NCBI RefSeq assembly: GCF_022965805.1 | Contig: NC_133103.1 | Coordinates: 25,631,462 to 25,695,461 of the forward strand | Length of the DNA: 64,000 bases | Direction: 5' to 3' | From: Primulina eburnea | Taxonomy: Eukaryota; Streptophyta; Magnoliopsida; Lamiales; Gesneriaceae | Shown: positions 9,454-22,200 of the stretch, piece after piece | How positions within the stretch are numbered: the first letter of the stretch is position 1 | How the letters are laid out: every line of letters starts with the position of its first letter | The notes under the pieces: generated by a model | Database searches by the model: none | The model's input: the letters and a program-made list of their open reading frames with translations, nothing else | What the model was told of the DNA's origin: nothing | Translations under genes and position numbers: made by a program

Positions 9454-12400
9454 TGCAAAGCTGTGACTTTGAGAAGTGGAAAAGAACTTGAGGGTAAAAA
9501 TTCCAATGAAAAGGATGAAAAAGAGGTGACTGTTGAAGAAGTTGAAATTGAGGGATCCAAAGTTGAAGTTGAACAACCTCCGGTATTTCAGCCAATACTT
9601 CCATATCCACAGAGGTTTAAAAAGAAGAAATTGGATGAGCAATTTGCCAAATTTTTGGAGATCTTCAAGAAGATTCATATCAACATCCCATTTGCCGATG
9701 CTTTGGAGCAAATGCCAAACTATGCAAAGTTCATCAAAGATGTGATGTCAAAGAAAAGGAAGTTGCATGAGTTTGAGACAGTTAAGTTGACCGAGGAGTG
9801 TAGCGCCATACTCCAAAAGAAACTACCACAGAAACTCAAAGATCCAGGGAGTTTTACTATTCCTTGTGTTATTGGTGGTTCTAGAATAAATAAAGCTTTA
9901 TGTGATTTAGGTGCCAGTATTAATTTAATGCCTTTTTCTATTTACAAGACTTTAGAGCTTGGCGAGGTGAAGCCTAGCACTATTACCTTGCAGCTGGCGG
10001 ACAGATCACTTACATATCCACGGGGTATAGTGGAAGATGTTCTGGTAAAGGTAGACATTTATATTTCCTGCTGATTTTGTCATTCTAGATATGGAAGAAG
10101 ATCAGGACACTCCACTTATCTTTGGAAGGCCATTCTTGGCCACCGGAAAAGCTTTGATTGATGTGCACAAGGGTGAGCTTACATTGAGAGTAGGTGGAGA
10201 AGAAGTCATGTTCAACATCTACAACACAATCAAAGAACCAAATGAGGTAAGTACTTGTAATAGTATTGATGTAATTGATTCATGTGTATCTCATGTTGGT
10301 GCAGGTAGATTGACGAAAGATTCCTTGGAGAGATGCTTGTTGGAATCCGCGTCTATACTGGATGAAGATGATTGGGACGTGCAAAAGGAGTTACTTGCTC
10401 TTGATACAGTGCCTAAAGAAAAGATTGATGTGCATCATGTAGAGCTACTTAAATATGCAAGTATAGAGGTACCAAAAGTATCCCCTGAATTGAAGGAACT
10501 TCCAAGTCACCTTTGTTATGCATTTTTAGGTGAAAATTCAACATATCCGGTAATCATCTCTTCTTTACTTACTTGTACTGAAAAAGAGAAATTGTTGAGG
10601 GTGTTGAGGGATTTAAATCTGCTTTAGGATGGACAATTGCTGATATAAAGGGGATTAGCCCTACAGTTTGTATGCATAAAATATTGATGCAGGAATCGTA
10701 TTCGCCCTATGTTGATCATCAGAGAAGGCTTAATCCCGCAATGAAAGAGGTTGTGAGAGCTGAGGTATTAAAATTGTTAAATGCTGGTGTTATTTATGCT
10801 ATATCTGATAGCTCATGGGTTTCACCAGTACAAGTAGTGCCTAAGAAGGGAGGAATAACTATAGTGAGAAATGAGAACAATGAATTGATTTCAGCTCGTC
10901 CAGTGACTGGTTGGCGAGTATGTATAGACTACAGGAAATTGAATGATGCTACTAGGAAAGATCACTTCCCACTTCCATTTATTGACCAAATGCTTGTTAG
11001 AGTTGGTGGTTATCATTATTATTGCTTTCTAGATGGTTATTTAGGTTACAATCAGATTGTCATAGCACCGGAAGATCAGGAGAAGACTACCTTCACTTGC
11101 CCTTATGGTACATTTGCTTTCAGGAGAATGCCATTTGGACTGTGCAATGCACCTGCTATGTTTCAGAGGTGTATGATGGCCATATTTTCTGACATGGTTG
11201 AGGAAATAATGGAGGTTTTTATGGATGATATCTCTGTGTTCGGTTCATCTTTTGATAACTGTTTGCAAAATTTAATGCTTGTTTTGCAGAGATGTCAGGC
11301 TAAGAATCTAGTTCTGAATTGGGAAAAATGTCACTTCATGGTTCCACAAGGTATTGTGCTTGGCCACAAAATTTCGGCTAAAGGAATAGAAGTTGACAAG
11401 GCCAAAGTTGTGGCAATTGAAAATCTTCCACCGCTGAAGAATGTGAAAGGGATCAGAAGCTTCTTGGGACATGCTGGGTTTTATCGTCGTTATATTAAAG
11501 ATTTCTCTAAAATTACTAGACCTTTATGTAATTTGTTGGAGAAGGATTCGACATTTATTTTTGACGATAATTGTTTGCAGGCATTTAACAGGATCAAGAA
11601 AGCACTGATTTCTGCTCCCATTATGATAGTACCAGATTGGAAGGAACCATTTGAGCTCATGTGTGATGCTAGCGACTATGCTGTGGGAGCAGCATTGGGA
11701 CAAAGGCGAGATAAGATGTTCAAGGCTATTTACTATGCAAGTCGTACACTTAATGCAGCCCAACTGAACTATACAACTACTGAGAAAGAGATGCTAGCAG
11801 TTGTGTTTACATTTGACAAGTTCAGAACATATCTCATTGGCACCAAGGTAACCGTTTTTACTGATCATGCAGCTCTTCGCTATTTATTTGCCAAAAAGGA
11901 TGCCAAGCCCAGATTGATTCGATGGATACTACTACTTCAAGAATTTGATTTTGAAATCAAAGACAAGAAGGGTAGTGAGAACCAGGTGGCAGATCATTTG
12001 TCACGACTAGAGCTGGAAGAAAGAACTGATGGTGGAGTAATTAATGAGTCGTTCCCAAACGAAAAACTATTTGAGGTAAATTCTAAACTCCCTTGGTTTG
12101 CCGATATAGCTAATTTTTTGTCTTGTGGTACTTTTCCTCCAGATCTGAACCATCACCAGGAAAAAAAATTCTTTCATGATATCAAATTTTTCTTCTGAGA
12201 TGATCCTTGTGTGTATAAGAGATGTGCTGATCAAGTGATTAGGAGATGTGTTGATGGAGAAGTTGCACACAAAATTCTGGAACAATGCCATTCGTCACCT
12301 TATGGTGGACATTTTGGAGCAACACGAACAGCAGCTAAGGTATTGCAATCAGGTTTTTTCTGGCGTACTTTGTTTAAAGATAGCTATACCTTAGTGAAAT

Positions 12401-13372
12401 CATGTGATAGGTGCCAAAGGTTAGGAAATATTTCTAGGCGTCACGAATTGCCACTGACAAATATTTTGGAAGTGGAACTTTTTGATGTCTGGGGCATAGA
12501 TTTCATGGGACCTTTTCCCCCTTCTTTTGGTCAATCTTATATATTATTAGCTGTGGATTATGTTTCGAAATGGGTGGAAGCAATCGCCACCAGTACTAAC
12601 GATGCTCGTGTTGTAGTTAAATTTGTGCACAAGAACATTTTCACCAGGTTTGGAACACCGAGAGCCATCATAAGTGATGAAGGTACGCATTTTTGCAATA
12701 GAATTTTTAATTCACTGATGGCTAAATACAATGTGAAGCACAGAGTGGCATTGGCATATCATCCTCAGTCGAACGGACAAGCTGAAATATCCAACCGGGA
12801 AATCAAACAAATCTTAGAAAAAACTGTCAATACAAACCGGAAGGATTGGGCTATAAAACTGGATGATGCATTGTGGGCTTATAGGACAGCGTTTAAGACG
12901 CCTATAGGAATGTCTCCCTATAGATTGGTTTTTGGTAAAGCCTGTCACTTGCCTCTGGAATTGGAGCATCGAGCATTCTGGGCAGTTAAGAAGTTGAATT
13001 TTGATTTGAAAGCCGCTGGCGATGAAAGAAAACTTCAGTTGAATGAAATGGAGGAGTTCCGCAATGATGCCTATGAAAATGCTAAGATTTATAAAGAACA
13101 GACCAAGAAGTGGCACGATAAGCTCATTGTACGAAAGGAACTAAAACCAGGAACAAGTACTTTTGTTCAATTCTCGTCTAAAGTTGTTTCCTGGTAAGTT
13201 GAAATCACGTTGGTCAGGCCCATTTTCAGTGGAGACAGTGTATACTCATGGGGTAATTGAGCTAAAATGCAGTGATGGGAGGACTTTCAAGGTGAACGGG
13301 CAAAGAGTTAAGCCATACTATGGAAATGAAGTAAGGCACCTTGACAACATTCCTTTGGGCGGATCAACTTGA
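9454..13372 (+). pseudogene. pol: Athila-type pol of A (PR-RT-RH-INT), several breaks
   Basis: Protease D-L-G-A-S is at 9904-9918, reverse transcriptase F-M-D-D-I at 11218-11232, RNase H C-D-A-S-D-Y near 11663 and T-D-H-A-A near 11861. The integrase has the H-H-C-C zinc domain near 12290-12420 and a catalytic D-D-E triad near 12498, 12677 and 12784. The reading frame changes near 10055-10070, near 10612-10617 (apparent one-base loss) and near 13160, and there is a TGA stop at 12196-12198. All catalytic motifs remain, so the decay is recent. The C-terminal stretch (13163-13372) is the usual integrase tail. Confidence 0.9.
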
Positions 13373-14459
13373 TTTAAACTGATGGTAGTTAGGCTGAAGA
13401 CGTTAAACAAAGCGCTTATTGGGAGGCAACCCAAATTTTTGTTTCTTTTGCATTTTTATTTCGGAGTTGATTTTATTTTTGTATCATGTTATTTGTGGTT
13501 TTGTATTTTTGATATAATGTGTGATTTTATCTTCCCAAATTTAATGAATCCCAATTGTTTCTTTTCAGGACTGAAAATTTGAGAAGAAAATATTTTGACG
13601 AAACAGAAGTGCCCCTGCAGTCTCATGTGCACTGCACCCATGCTTGAGGTGCATTCAAAATACAAGAAAATTCGAAGCAGGAGTGCACCCGCAGTACAAA
13701 GACAGTGCCCCCGCGCTTGGTGTGCCGAAGCACAACCGCACCCGCGGTGCTAACATCACCGCACCCGCGGTCGTGCAGTATGGAGAAATGCATGCAAATG
13801 CCGAGAACACAGCGCACCCGCGCTCCCTAGCATACCGCCCCTGCGCTGAACTGCCGAACATACACCGCACCCGCGGTATTCATAACACCGCCCCCGCGCT
13901 GATTCGCATGGAAAAATGCAAGGGCTGCCGAACATGTACCGCACCCGCGGTCGCTCTTTTTAAACACAGACTCGGGCATTCATCACCACACTCGAAGAAC
14001 ATCATTCTCAAGAACCCTCACTTCCATTTTCGAAATCCCTACTCAAAACACAACTCACACAACAAATTTTTGTTCTTCTTTCAACAAATTCATCACTACA
14101 ACCTACAAATCTTCAATCATTCCATCAAATATCACATTCCTTTCCATCAAATTCAAAATCAAACCTAGGGTTGAAAAAGGGGCTTCAAAAATTTCTTCAA
14201 GTAACAATTCAACACACCCAAGGTGAGCAAAGTCATAGCAAATTTGTTGATAAATTCGAAAATTGTTGGGGTTTGTTGCTAAGGAAGGAAAAATTCATTT
14301 GGTGAAGCATATTGTTGATTTTGGGAATATTGTTGATTGATTTTTGTGTACATTGTTGAGGTGTGATAATTGTGAAGTAGTAGTTTGGAGGAGTGCAAGA
14401 ATCTTGTATTTGTAGAAGTGGGGTTGAATTGAAGTTGTGTTTAGAAGGTGTTCGACAAA
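13373..14459 (+). other. Spacer between pol and ORF3 of A
   Basis: Non-coding. The first 230 bases are T-rich. From 13609 a GC-rich palindrome array runs to 13951, then a TATA-like CTTTTTAAACACAG at 13956-13969. A 490-base pyrimidine- and A-rich leader-like stretch precedes the ORF3 ATG. Open frames of 60-170 codons across the array on both strands follow the repeat and have no protein features. Confidence 0.7.
13609..13970 (+). promoter_or_regulatory. Candidate internal promoter of A ORF3: ACCGCACCCGCGGT array
   Basis: Perfect copies of the 14-mer ACCGCACCCGCGGT, an inverted repeat ACCGC / GCGGT with a 4-base centre, occur at 13735-13748, 13758-13771, 13864-13877 and 13938-13951. At least six diverged copies lie between them (for example 13887-13900 ACCGCCCCCGCGCT). 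The same 14-mer is found in the element's LTR at 26052-26162. The box CTTTTTAAACACAG follows the last copy directly. The motif identity is seen; promoter function is inferred. Confidence 0.6.
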
Positions 14460-15617
14460 ATGCCACCAAGAAGAAAACAATCAAAGGGTGCTTCATCCTC
14501 ATCAACGGTAAATTATGATGCGAGTCGGTTTTATGATGAGAAGGCGGAGGAGCAATATGGCAAGATTTTGAATAGAAGCATTATAAAGGAAAGGGGATTT
14601 GATCTTAGTGCCCCTCATATTGAAATTGGAGAAATGCTTAGGGCTCGACAGTGGGAAGAATTTGGCAGGCAGCCACAAGATGTTGTCATTTCATTGGTGA
14701 GAGAGTTCTATGCTAACCTCAAGGTTAGGTATGATCGGTTGACGGTGTTTGTGCGGGGAAAATGGGTAGCATTTGATGCACATACGATTAACACGTTATA
14801 TGGTATCCCTGCAATCATGCACGACGAATATGAAGAATACATGAACGAGCATGTTGATTATAACAGTATTCTTCAAACAATTTGCATACAGGGAGCCGAA
14901 TGGAGAACGAGGGACGATGTGCACTTGAGCCTAGCGAAGTCTGATCTGAAGACTGTTGCGAAACATTGGTATTCATTCATTTCTGCTAGGATCAAGCCTA
15001 CCGAACACACCACTACCGTCATCAAGGAGAGGGCTATCCTCACATTTTGCATTATGACAGGGAAGGCAATTGATTTAGGTCAATTGCTTCAGAATTCGAT
15101 TCTCGACTATGCAAGAGGTAACTCTCCGAGTGGACTTCTCCACCCCTCTCTCATCACTGTTTTATGCCAACATGCGGGAGTTACTTGGGCTACGAATGAA
15201 GAGTTGTTGAAGCCAAAGAATGAAATTTTGGTTATTCAACCATTTGTGGGAGTCAGAAATGACCAAGCTGCAGCACGTAGATCTGAAAGGGAATTCAATA
15301 GGAGAGCTGCAGAGAGACGTGACCAAGCCCAGGCTCAAGAACCACCACCGCAACAAAGGCACAGGAGAGACAGATTGACTATGTTGGAAGAGGACATGCG
15401 AGTTCAACGCCAAGATATGGATGCGTTTCGGTATAGAACCGATACATTCATGGGTTACATGATGGATTTCACATCAGTGTTGGCTCAGCAATTTCCATCT
15501 GCTTTTACTTCTGGTCATCCATTTCCACCTCCTCCACAGTGGCCACCCGTTTACCACCCGCCGGAGTTCCAACCACCCCACGACGACGAAGATGAGGATG
15601 ATGGCAATGACCACTGA
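14460..15617 (+). CDS. ORF3 of A: accessory protein of the plant-transposon-protein type
   Basis: Intact frame of 385 residues, M-P-P-R-R-K-Q at the start (ATG 14460). Shared blocks with ORF3 of S are S-L-V-R-E-F-Y-A-N with V-F-V-R-G-K-W-V-A-F (about residues 75-105) and L-I-T-V-L-C-Q-H-A-G-V-T-W (about 230). The C-terminal third is Arg/Gln/Glu rich and likely coiled (about 270-330), then Pro-rich with an Asp/Glu tail. No signal peptide or membrane helix is visible, so it is not an envelope protein. It is the only undamaged frame in A. I do not know its function; a DNA- or particle-associated role is a guess. Confidence 0.82.
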   Translation: MPPRRKQSKGASSSSTVNYDASRFYDEKAEEQYGKILNRSIIKERGFDLSAPHIEIGEMLRARQWEEFGRQPQDVVISLVREFYANLKVRYDRLTVFVRGKWVAFDAHTINTLYGIPAIMHDEYEEYMNEHVDYNSILQTICIQGAEWRTRDDVHLSLAKSDLKTVAKHWYSFISARIKPTEHTTTVIKERAILTFCIMTGKAIDLGQLLQNSILDYARGNSPSGLLHPSLITVLCQHAGVTWATNEELLKPKNEILVIQPFVGVRNDQAAARRSEREFNRRAAERRDQAQAQEPPPQQRHRRDRLTMLEEDMRVQRQDMDAFRYRTDTFMGYMMDFTSVLAQQFPSAFTSGHPFPPPPQWPPVYHPPEFQPPHDDEDEDDGNDH

Positions 15618-17250
15618 CGGTCGTTGCCCAGTGTATGTGCATTTTCCTATTTATCAAGCTTATTCACATCGAGGACGATGCACATGTTTAAGTTTGGGGG
15701 AGATTTATTTTATTTTTGTGTTTTATTTTAATTTTTGTGTTTTATTTTATTTTATTTGGAGTGTTTATTTGCTTATGTGTGTTTATTTATTTAGTATATT
15801 TTGTGTGTTTAAAATTTTTGTTTATTTTGTGTGTTTGTAGTATTTTAGTCATGAAATTTTTAATGAATTAGCCAATGATGAAAATTTTTTTTTTATGGAA
15901 AAGAAAGGTCATGCATCAAATTCATGTTAATTGATCACTTTGAATTTTTTAGAGAATAATCATGAGATTTGGTGAGTTTGAGACTTACAATTTCTATAAA
16001 ACTTTGTGATTTTTATTTGACATTGAAATAAATTTTTTGCAAACACATCGATGATTGAGGCAATCTTTGATTTTATTTGGGCCATTTATATTATTCATAA
16101 ACATTCATTTGAAGCCCTTTTGAGCCTATATGAACAAAGAATTGTGTTTTTGAAATTCCTTGGAAGCCAAGCACTTTTATTTTTGAATATATATGTATTT
16201 GGTTGATGCATTGAGACACCATTTTCACGATGATTAGATTCTACTCTTTGATGGTGAATTGAGATTTTGTCTAGAACTATCCAAACATCACTCGATGCGA
16301 AATACGGACAAATTATGATTTAGGAATGATTTAGGTGATTTTTGGATCGATTGAGCCTTTCAAGCTACCAAATAAAATTAATTTATCATTTGTCACCTCT
16401 TTGAGCTTATATGAATTTGAATGGCACACATAAATATGTGTAAAAGACCCCCATTCAAATATTTTTTTCAATTATCCCACAATTACCAACCTTTTGAATA
16501 TCTTATACAATTATTTCCTACCTTCTCAAGGGAGTAAGAATTCAAAAGATTAAAGAAAGTGATATTCTCCTACAAAAGAAAACAAAAGAACAATGAATAT
16601 TGATACATTGTTGAAGTTGGAGAAAATGGGGAGAAAAAGAGATGAAATGAATAAAGAAAAAAAAAATTGGAGATCAAAAGAAATAGTGGAGTTTGCAAAA
16701 GAGATGAAATTCAATTTACTCCCTTATTTGAACTCCTAATCTTTATTTGTAGCCATGAACCGAGGCCTAACATTACAACCATTGAAAATCCAATTAACCT
16801 AGTCATAGTTGTCCAATATACTAGTGGAGAGTGATTGGGAGGATCTAGCCTATGGACAATCGATAAACACTGTAATTGAGTAAGAATCTTGATCAATTTT
16901 ACACACACCTCATTGCATCAAATATTTATTGGGTATCCCTTTCTTGAATGAATATTGCTTTGAACCCAATATTTACCGAAAAAGACCTTGTGATATGTGT
17001 TTGTAAAATTTGAAATCAATTGAGAATGATTTGAAACATGGTTGAAGAGATTTGAAGTTAGAGAATTAACCAATCACATGATTTTATCCGAATGAACAAG
17101 TGGTTGAATTGATTTGAATTGTAAATGCATGAAGGATTTTGAATTTATATTGAGGCCAAGTTCTTTAAAATATTTCATGACTTGTTTATTTGTTTGTTCT
17201 TGTTGTTTTGTTTTGCTCGGGACTAGCAAAATCTTAAGTTTGGGGGAGTT
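15618..17250 (+). other. Long non-coding spacer of A between ORF3 and 3' LTR
   Basis: AT-rich, no credible ORF. It begins with a purine tract AGTTTGGGGGAG (15691-15702) preceded by CATCGAGGACGATG, and ends with a near copy, AAGTTTGGGGGAG (17236-17248), adjacent to the LTR. The 1.5 kb between the two tracts is a typical feature of this group. The second tract is the one positioned to prime plus-strand synthesis. Confidence 0.75.
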
Positions 17251-17263
17251 TGATAAGTGCAAT
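17251..17263 (+). repeat. 3' LTR of A, first 13 bases
   Basis: TGATAAGTGCAAT follows the polypurine tract; the LTR is then interrupted by element C and resumes at 25882. The last five bases are the TSD of C. Confidence 0.85.
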
Positions 17264-19160
17264 TGTGGGGACCCGGACGCTAATCAAGTTCTTAATCATC
17301 ATTGGGACTAATTAATCAATTATAAAACAGGGTCTAAAAATTTTTCTTTTTAAATTGCGGAATGTAGTGAAATCAAGACATATATACATATCAGTATATA
17401 AAATACAAGTCCTGTATCATAAACATTTATTCAAACTGGGGTTTGACAACTACTATCAAGTGTTCAATCCTATCTCTAATCCAAGTCCGGTGCCACCACT
17501 CTAATCACGATCTCTCTCTTCATCTTCTCGACCCTGAACCTGTCCCACCTGTTGTCAAGTACACATACAGACAAGACAACAGCCGGATAAACCGGTGAGA
17601 ATATACTCCCAGTATAAATCAACGAAACATACAATCATATAAACAATATAAAGCATGTAATCAGGTAACAGATATATGTAACAAAGTCTGAAACATAATC
17701 ATTATCAAACTGTCAACAATACTCGTAGCTACATCATTCAGACTAGACTCAATCCTAGTCTAGGGATCCCGATTCCAGAAGTTGGCATGCATATATCGAC
17801 TAACAGTAATAGAAAAGACTCCAGTTCTATCCACGCCGATATGGTATCGATCAACAGTAATAGAAAAGACTCCAGTTCTATTCACATCGACACGGTATCG
17901 ATTACCAGTAATAGAGGAAGCTATTATTCTATCCACATCAATATAGTACCGATTAACAGTAATAGAAGCAACTCTAATTCTATCCACATCGATATGACAT
18001 CGATTAATAGTAATAGAAGAGCTAATAATCTATCCACATCGATACAATACTGATTAACAGTAATAGAAAAAGCCACCATCCTATCCACATCGATAGCCAA
18101 ACATCCAGTGACAGTCTTTGGCACATCCGCCAATACACCATCCTATGACATCGTGTAATGTGCCCGTGGTGATCCCACCACTAACGGCACTTCTGTCATA
18201 AGATTACTCTTCTAATACCTGTAATCTATAACTCAAGAAAACAAGTATATCAATCAATCAATGCAAATATCAATGCAATAAAGTAAAGTATGTGATTTAG
18301 GGAAACCCAAGTCTAAACCGACTCAAGTCCATCTCCCAATACCACATTGACTTATACCTTTCCTTCGTCGGTTTCTGGCTCAGTCGAAGTCCTGAACTCA
18401 CAATCTGTTTGGTACTGACAATATCAATAATCTCATATCAATATACCAGTCAATATCATAACAATCTGATCAATCTGGATTTAATTCAAATTAACGGTAT
18501 AACGGTATAATTTCAATATCCCCGTCAATACCAATTCACCAGATAACAGTTACAATCTATAACTCATATTCAATACAATCCGTAATCCCGTCATAATTCA
18601 AATCTGTCCGGTATAACTCAATATACCCTAAAAATCCATAACCATTCCATAATCAGTCTGTTTCTCAATCTGACTTCGATTCTACGATGTCTAACATGTC
18701 AAGAACATCATATATGAATCCTATTAAATTCTGACCATAGCATAATTTCAAAGCATGTCAAAACGTAACAAAACTTACGTCCAGTTGTAGCTCGTGTCAA
18801 GAGGAGCTCGGTACCGTGTTTGGATTTAAATTCTGATAGACGGTTCACACGGAATCACAAATCTAAGATCACAAGAATTTGAGGAAATCTTCTCTGGAAT
18901 CTCGGTTGTTGCTCTGAATTCGTGAATTGCAATTGTATATATATATATATATATCAATTGCATGGTGTGACAAGTGTCACTCAAGTGCTAATTGCACTTT
19001 AGCCCCTGAAATCTTCACTATTTGCGATTTGGTCCTCACAACTCTTTTTACTCCCATTTCAATCCTAATTAATTACAAAAACCGTGGAATCGAATTTTTC
19101 ATTCCAAAATTCGTAAATTAAATAATCTCGGATTAAAATGATATAATCTCGGGCCTTACA
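17264..19160 (-). repeat. 3' LTR of C (left copy)
   Basis: 1897 bp, plus strand TGTGGGGACCC to GGCCTTACA. It differs from the right copy by about five substitutions and a 4-bp change in the TA repeat near 18938-18952. It carries the 51-bp tandem array. Confidence 0.95.
17794..18098 (-). repeat. 51-bp tandem array, six units, in left LTR of C
   Basis: Units start at 17794, 17845, 17896, 17947, 17998 and 18048. Each holds AACAGTAATAGAA, a variable centre, then TTCTATCCACATCGAT, so AATAGAA / TTCTATC form an inverted repeat and ATCGAT marks the joins. As 51 is a multiple of three, long open frames run through it on both strands; they are not genes. Confidence 0.9.
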
Positions 19161-19176
19161 ACTCTCCCCCTCTGAG
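19161..19176 (-). promoter_or_regulatory. Polypurine tract of C
   Basis: ACTCTCCCCCTCTGAG on the plus strand, that is CTCAGAGGGGGAGAGT in element orientation, directly beside the 3' LTR. Confidence 0.85.
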
Positions 19177-19246
19177 ACATGATTTCGTCCTCGAAATCTC
19201 AAGCAGTCATATAAAAAATAACAGCAACTGAAATAAGAAACTCGCA

Positions 19247-22200
19247 TCAGTGGAATAATGCTGGGAATTCCTGTCTCATATCAGATTCAGTCTCCCAGGT
19301 GGCTTCTTCTACACCATGACAAGTCCATTGCACTTTCACAAGTGGAATCATTTTTGTTCTGAGCTGTTTTTCTTTACGATCGATAATTCGAATCGGTTTC
19401 TCGACATAACTCAATGTCTCATCCAGCTCGGTCTCGTCTGGCGGAATCACGTGAGAATCATCGGGGAGATATTTCCACAGCATAGATACATGAAAAATAT
19501 CATGTATTCATGATAATGAAGGCGGCAAGGCAAGTCGATAGGCACGATCTCCTATCTTCTCGAGAATCTCATAAGGACCCACATATCTTGGAGATAATTT
19601 TCCTTTCTTGCCAAATCGGACAACACCTCTGAAAGGAGAAATCTTCAGGAATACTCGATCTCCAGCCTCAAATACCAACGGTCGTCGTCTGAGGTTGCAT
19701 ATTTGGCTTGTCGGTCCTGAGCTGCCTTCATTTTCTTCTGAATTAATTTCACTTTCTCAGTCATATCTCTGATCATATCAGGTCCAGTCTCAGGAACTTC
19801 AGAGATATCATCCCAATACAGAGGGGATCTGCATTTCTTTCCGTACAACGCTTCGAATGGGGCCATCTCAATACTTGTCTGATTGCTGTTGTTGTACGAA
19901 AATTCACAAAGAGGCAATGCATCTTGCTAATTAGTGCTGAAATCAAGCACTACTGCTCTTAGCATATCTTCCAATGTCTGAATCGTCCGCTCTGACTGTC
20001 CGTCAGTCTGTGGATGATATGCGGTACTAAGATGCAACTTCGTACCTAGAGCTTGCTGCAAACTCTGCCAGAAGTGCGAAGTGAATCGAGGATTACGATC
20101 TGAAACAATCGACTTCGGCACTCTGTGCAGTCTAACCACTTCCTTAACATAGACATCGGCCATCTGATCATATCTGTATGTCATTTTGTATGGAATAAAA
20201 CATGCGGATTTGTTCAATCGATCAATCACGACCCAAATCACATCACAACCTTTGGAGGATCTTGGTAACTGCGTCACAAAATCCATGGAAATGTGATCCC
20301 ATTTCCATTCAGGAATGGACAAACTCCGCAACAATCCTCCTGATTTTTTTCTTTCAGCTTTCACCTGTTGGCAATTCAGACACTTGGCTACAAATTTAGT
20401 CACGTCATATTTCATTTGTTTCCACCAATACTGTGTCTTTAAATCATTATACATTTTCCTGCCACCAGGATGAATGCTAAAACGACTGTTGTGCGCTTCT
20501 ATCAATATCCACTGTTTCAACTCTGAAACATTCGGCACAACAATACGATTATTCACATACAAAACACTATTTCGAACCTGATATTCCGATCGATGTCCAG
20601 CTTTGACCATTGCAATCGAATTCTGTATATTCTGATCAACTTTCTGAGCTTCTTTAATTTTCAAAAGTAGCTCTGGTTCAACTCGAATAGCACACAATCT
20701 CAAAGGCTGACGATTTGTCTCAAATACTAATCCAGACAAGCAGCAATCTTCAATCAAATTCGATACACCAATCGTCGATAAGGATAGTGCACATACCTTT
20801 CGACTCAGTGCATCTGCTGCTGCATTCGACTTTCCTGGACAATACTTGATTTCACAATCGAAGTCTTTCAATAAATCCAGCCATCTTCGCTATCTCATAT
20901 TCAATTCCGATTGTGAAAACAGATATTTCAAGCTTTTATGGTCAGAATATATTTCGAATTTCTCACCGTATAGATAATGTCGCCATATCTTCAAGGCAAA
21001 GACAATAGCTGCCAATTCAAGATCATGAATTGGGTAACGAGTTTCATGGGGTTTCAGCTGTCTCGAGGCATAAGCAATCACATGCCCCCGCTGCATCAAA
21101 ACACAACCCAATCCTCGGTGAGATGCATCACAATAAACTACAAAGTCACCAGTACCTGAAGGAATCGTTAACACAGGCGCACTGGTCAATCTCTTTTTCA
21201 ATTCCAGAAAACTGGATTCACAGTCTTCTGACCAAATAAACGGAGCATTCTTCTGCGTTAGCTGAGTAATTGGTTTGGCAATACTCGAAAAATCTTGAAT
21301 AAAGCGTCGGTAATACCCTGCCAAACCCATAAAACTGCGAATTTCTGGTACAAACGTAGGTCTCGGCCAACTAATCACGGCTTCAACCTTACTTGGATCA
21401 ACAGATATACCATCTCCTGATATAATGTGACCCAAAAACACTACCTGTTTCAACCAAAATTCGCATTTTGACAGTTTCGCATACAACTTTTCAGCCCTCA
21501 GAATTCTTAATACAGTCCTCAGATGATCAACATGCTCAATCATATTCTTCGAATAAATCAATATATCATCAATGAATATGATAACAAAATCATCCAAGTA
21601 TTTCTGAAAGACGCGGTTCATCAATCCCATAAATACCGCCGGTTCATTAGTCAAACCGAAAGGCATGACAATAAATTCATAATGTCCATACCTGGTTCTA
21701 AATGCAGTCTTTGAGATATCAGACTCCCTGACTCTCAATTGATGGTATCCCGATCTCAAGTCAATCTTGGAATACACAGATGAACCTTGCAATTGATCAA
21801 ACAAATCGTCAATCCGTGGCAACGGATATTTATTCTTTAGTGTTGCTTTGTTCAATTTCCTGTAGTCGATACAAAGTCTCATCGACCCATCTTTCTTCCT
21901 TACGAACAGTAATGGAGCACCCCAAGGAGATACACTAGGTCTAATGTAACCCTTGGCCAGTAAATCCTCCAACTGTTCTTTCAACTCTTTTAACTCGATC
22001 GGTGCCATCCGGTATGGAGTTCTCGAAATCGGAACTGTTCCTGGCATTAACTCAATGCTGAAGTCTATCTCTCGAATCGGAGGCAATCCAGGAATCTCAT
22101 CTGGAAAGACATCAGCAAACTCACACACCACTGGCAAATCCGCCAATGATGGGCTCGATTTCAGTAAGTCAACTGAATATACCAGGAATCCATCCGCTCC

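Noticed and set aside
13644..14168. 174-codon ORF over the A array
   Set aside because: Composition follows the GC-rich repeat and no domain is visible; it ends in the leader of ORF3.
17787..18053. Open frames through the LTR of C on both strands (and the copy at 24507-24773)
   Set aside because: They exist because the repeat unit is 51 bases, a multiple of three; there is no protein feature and the region is LTR.
17794..18098. CRISPR-like array
   Set aside because: Repeats are diverged, adjacent and lie in a plant LTR; there are no uniform spacers or cas genes.
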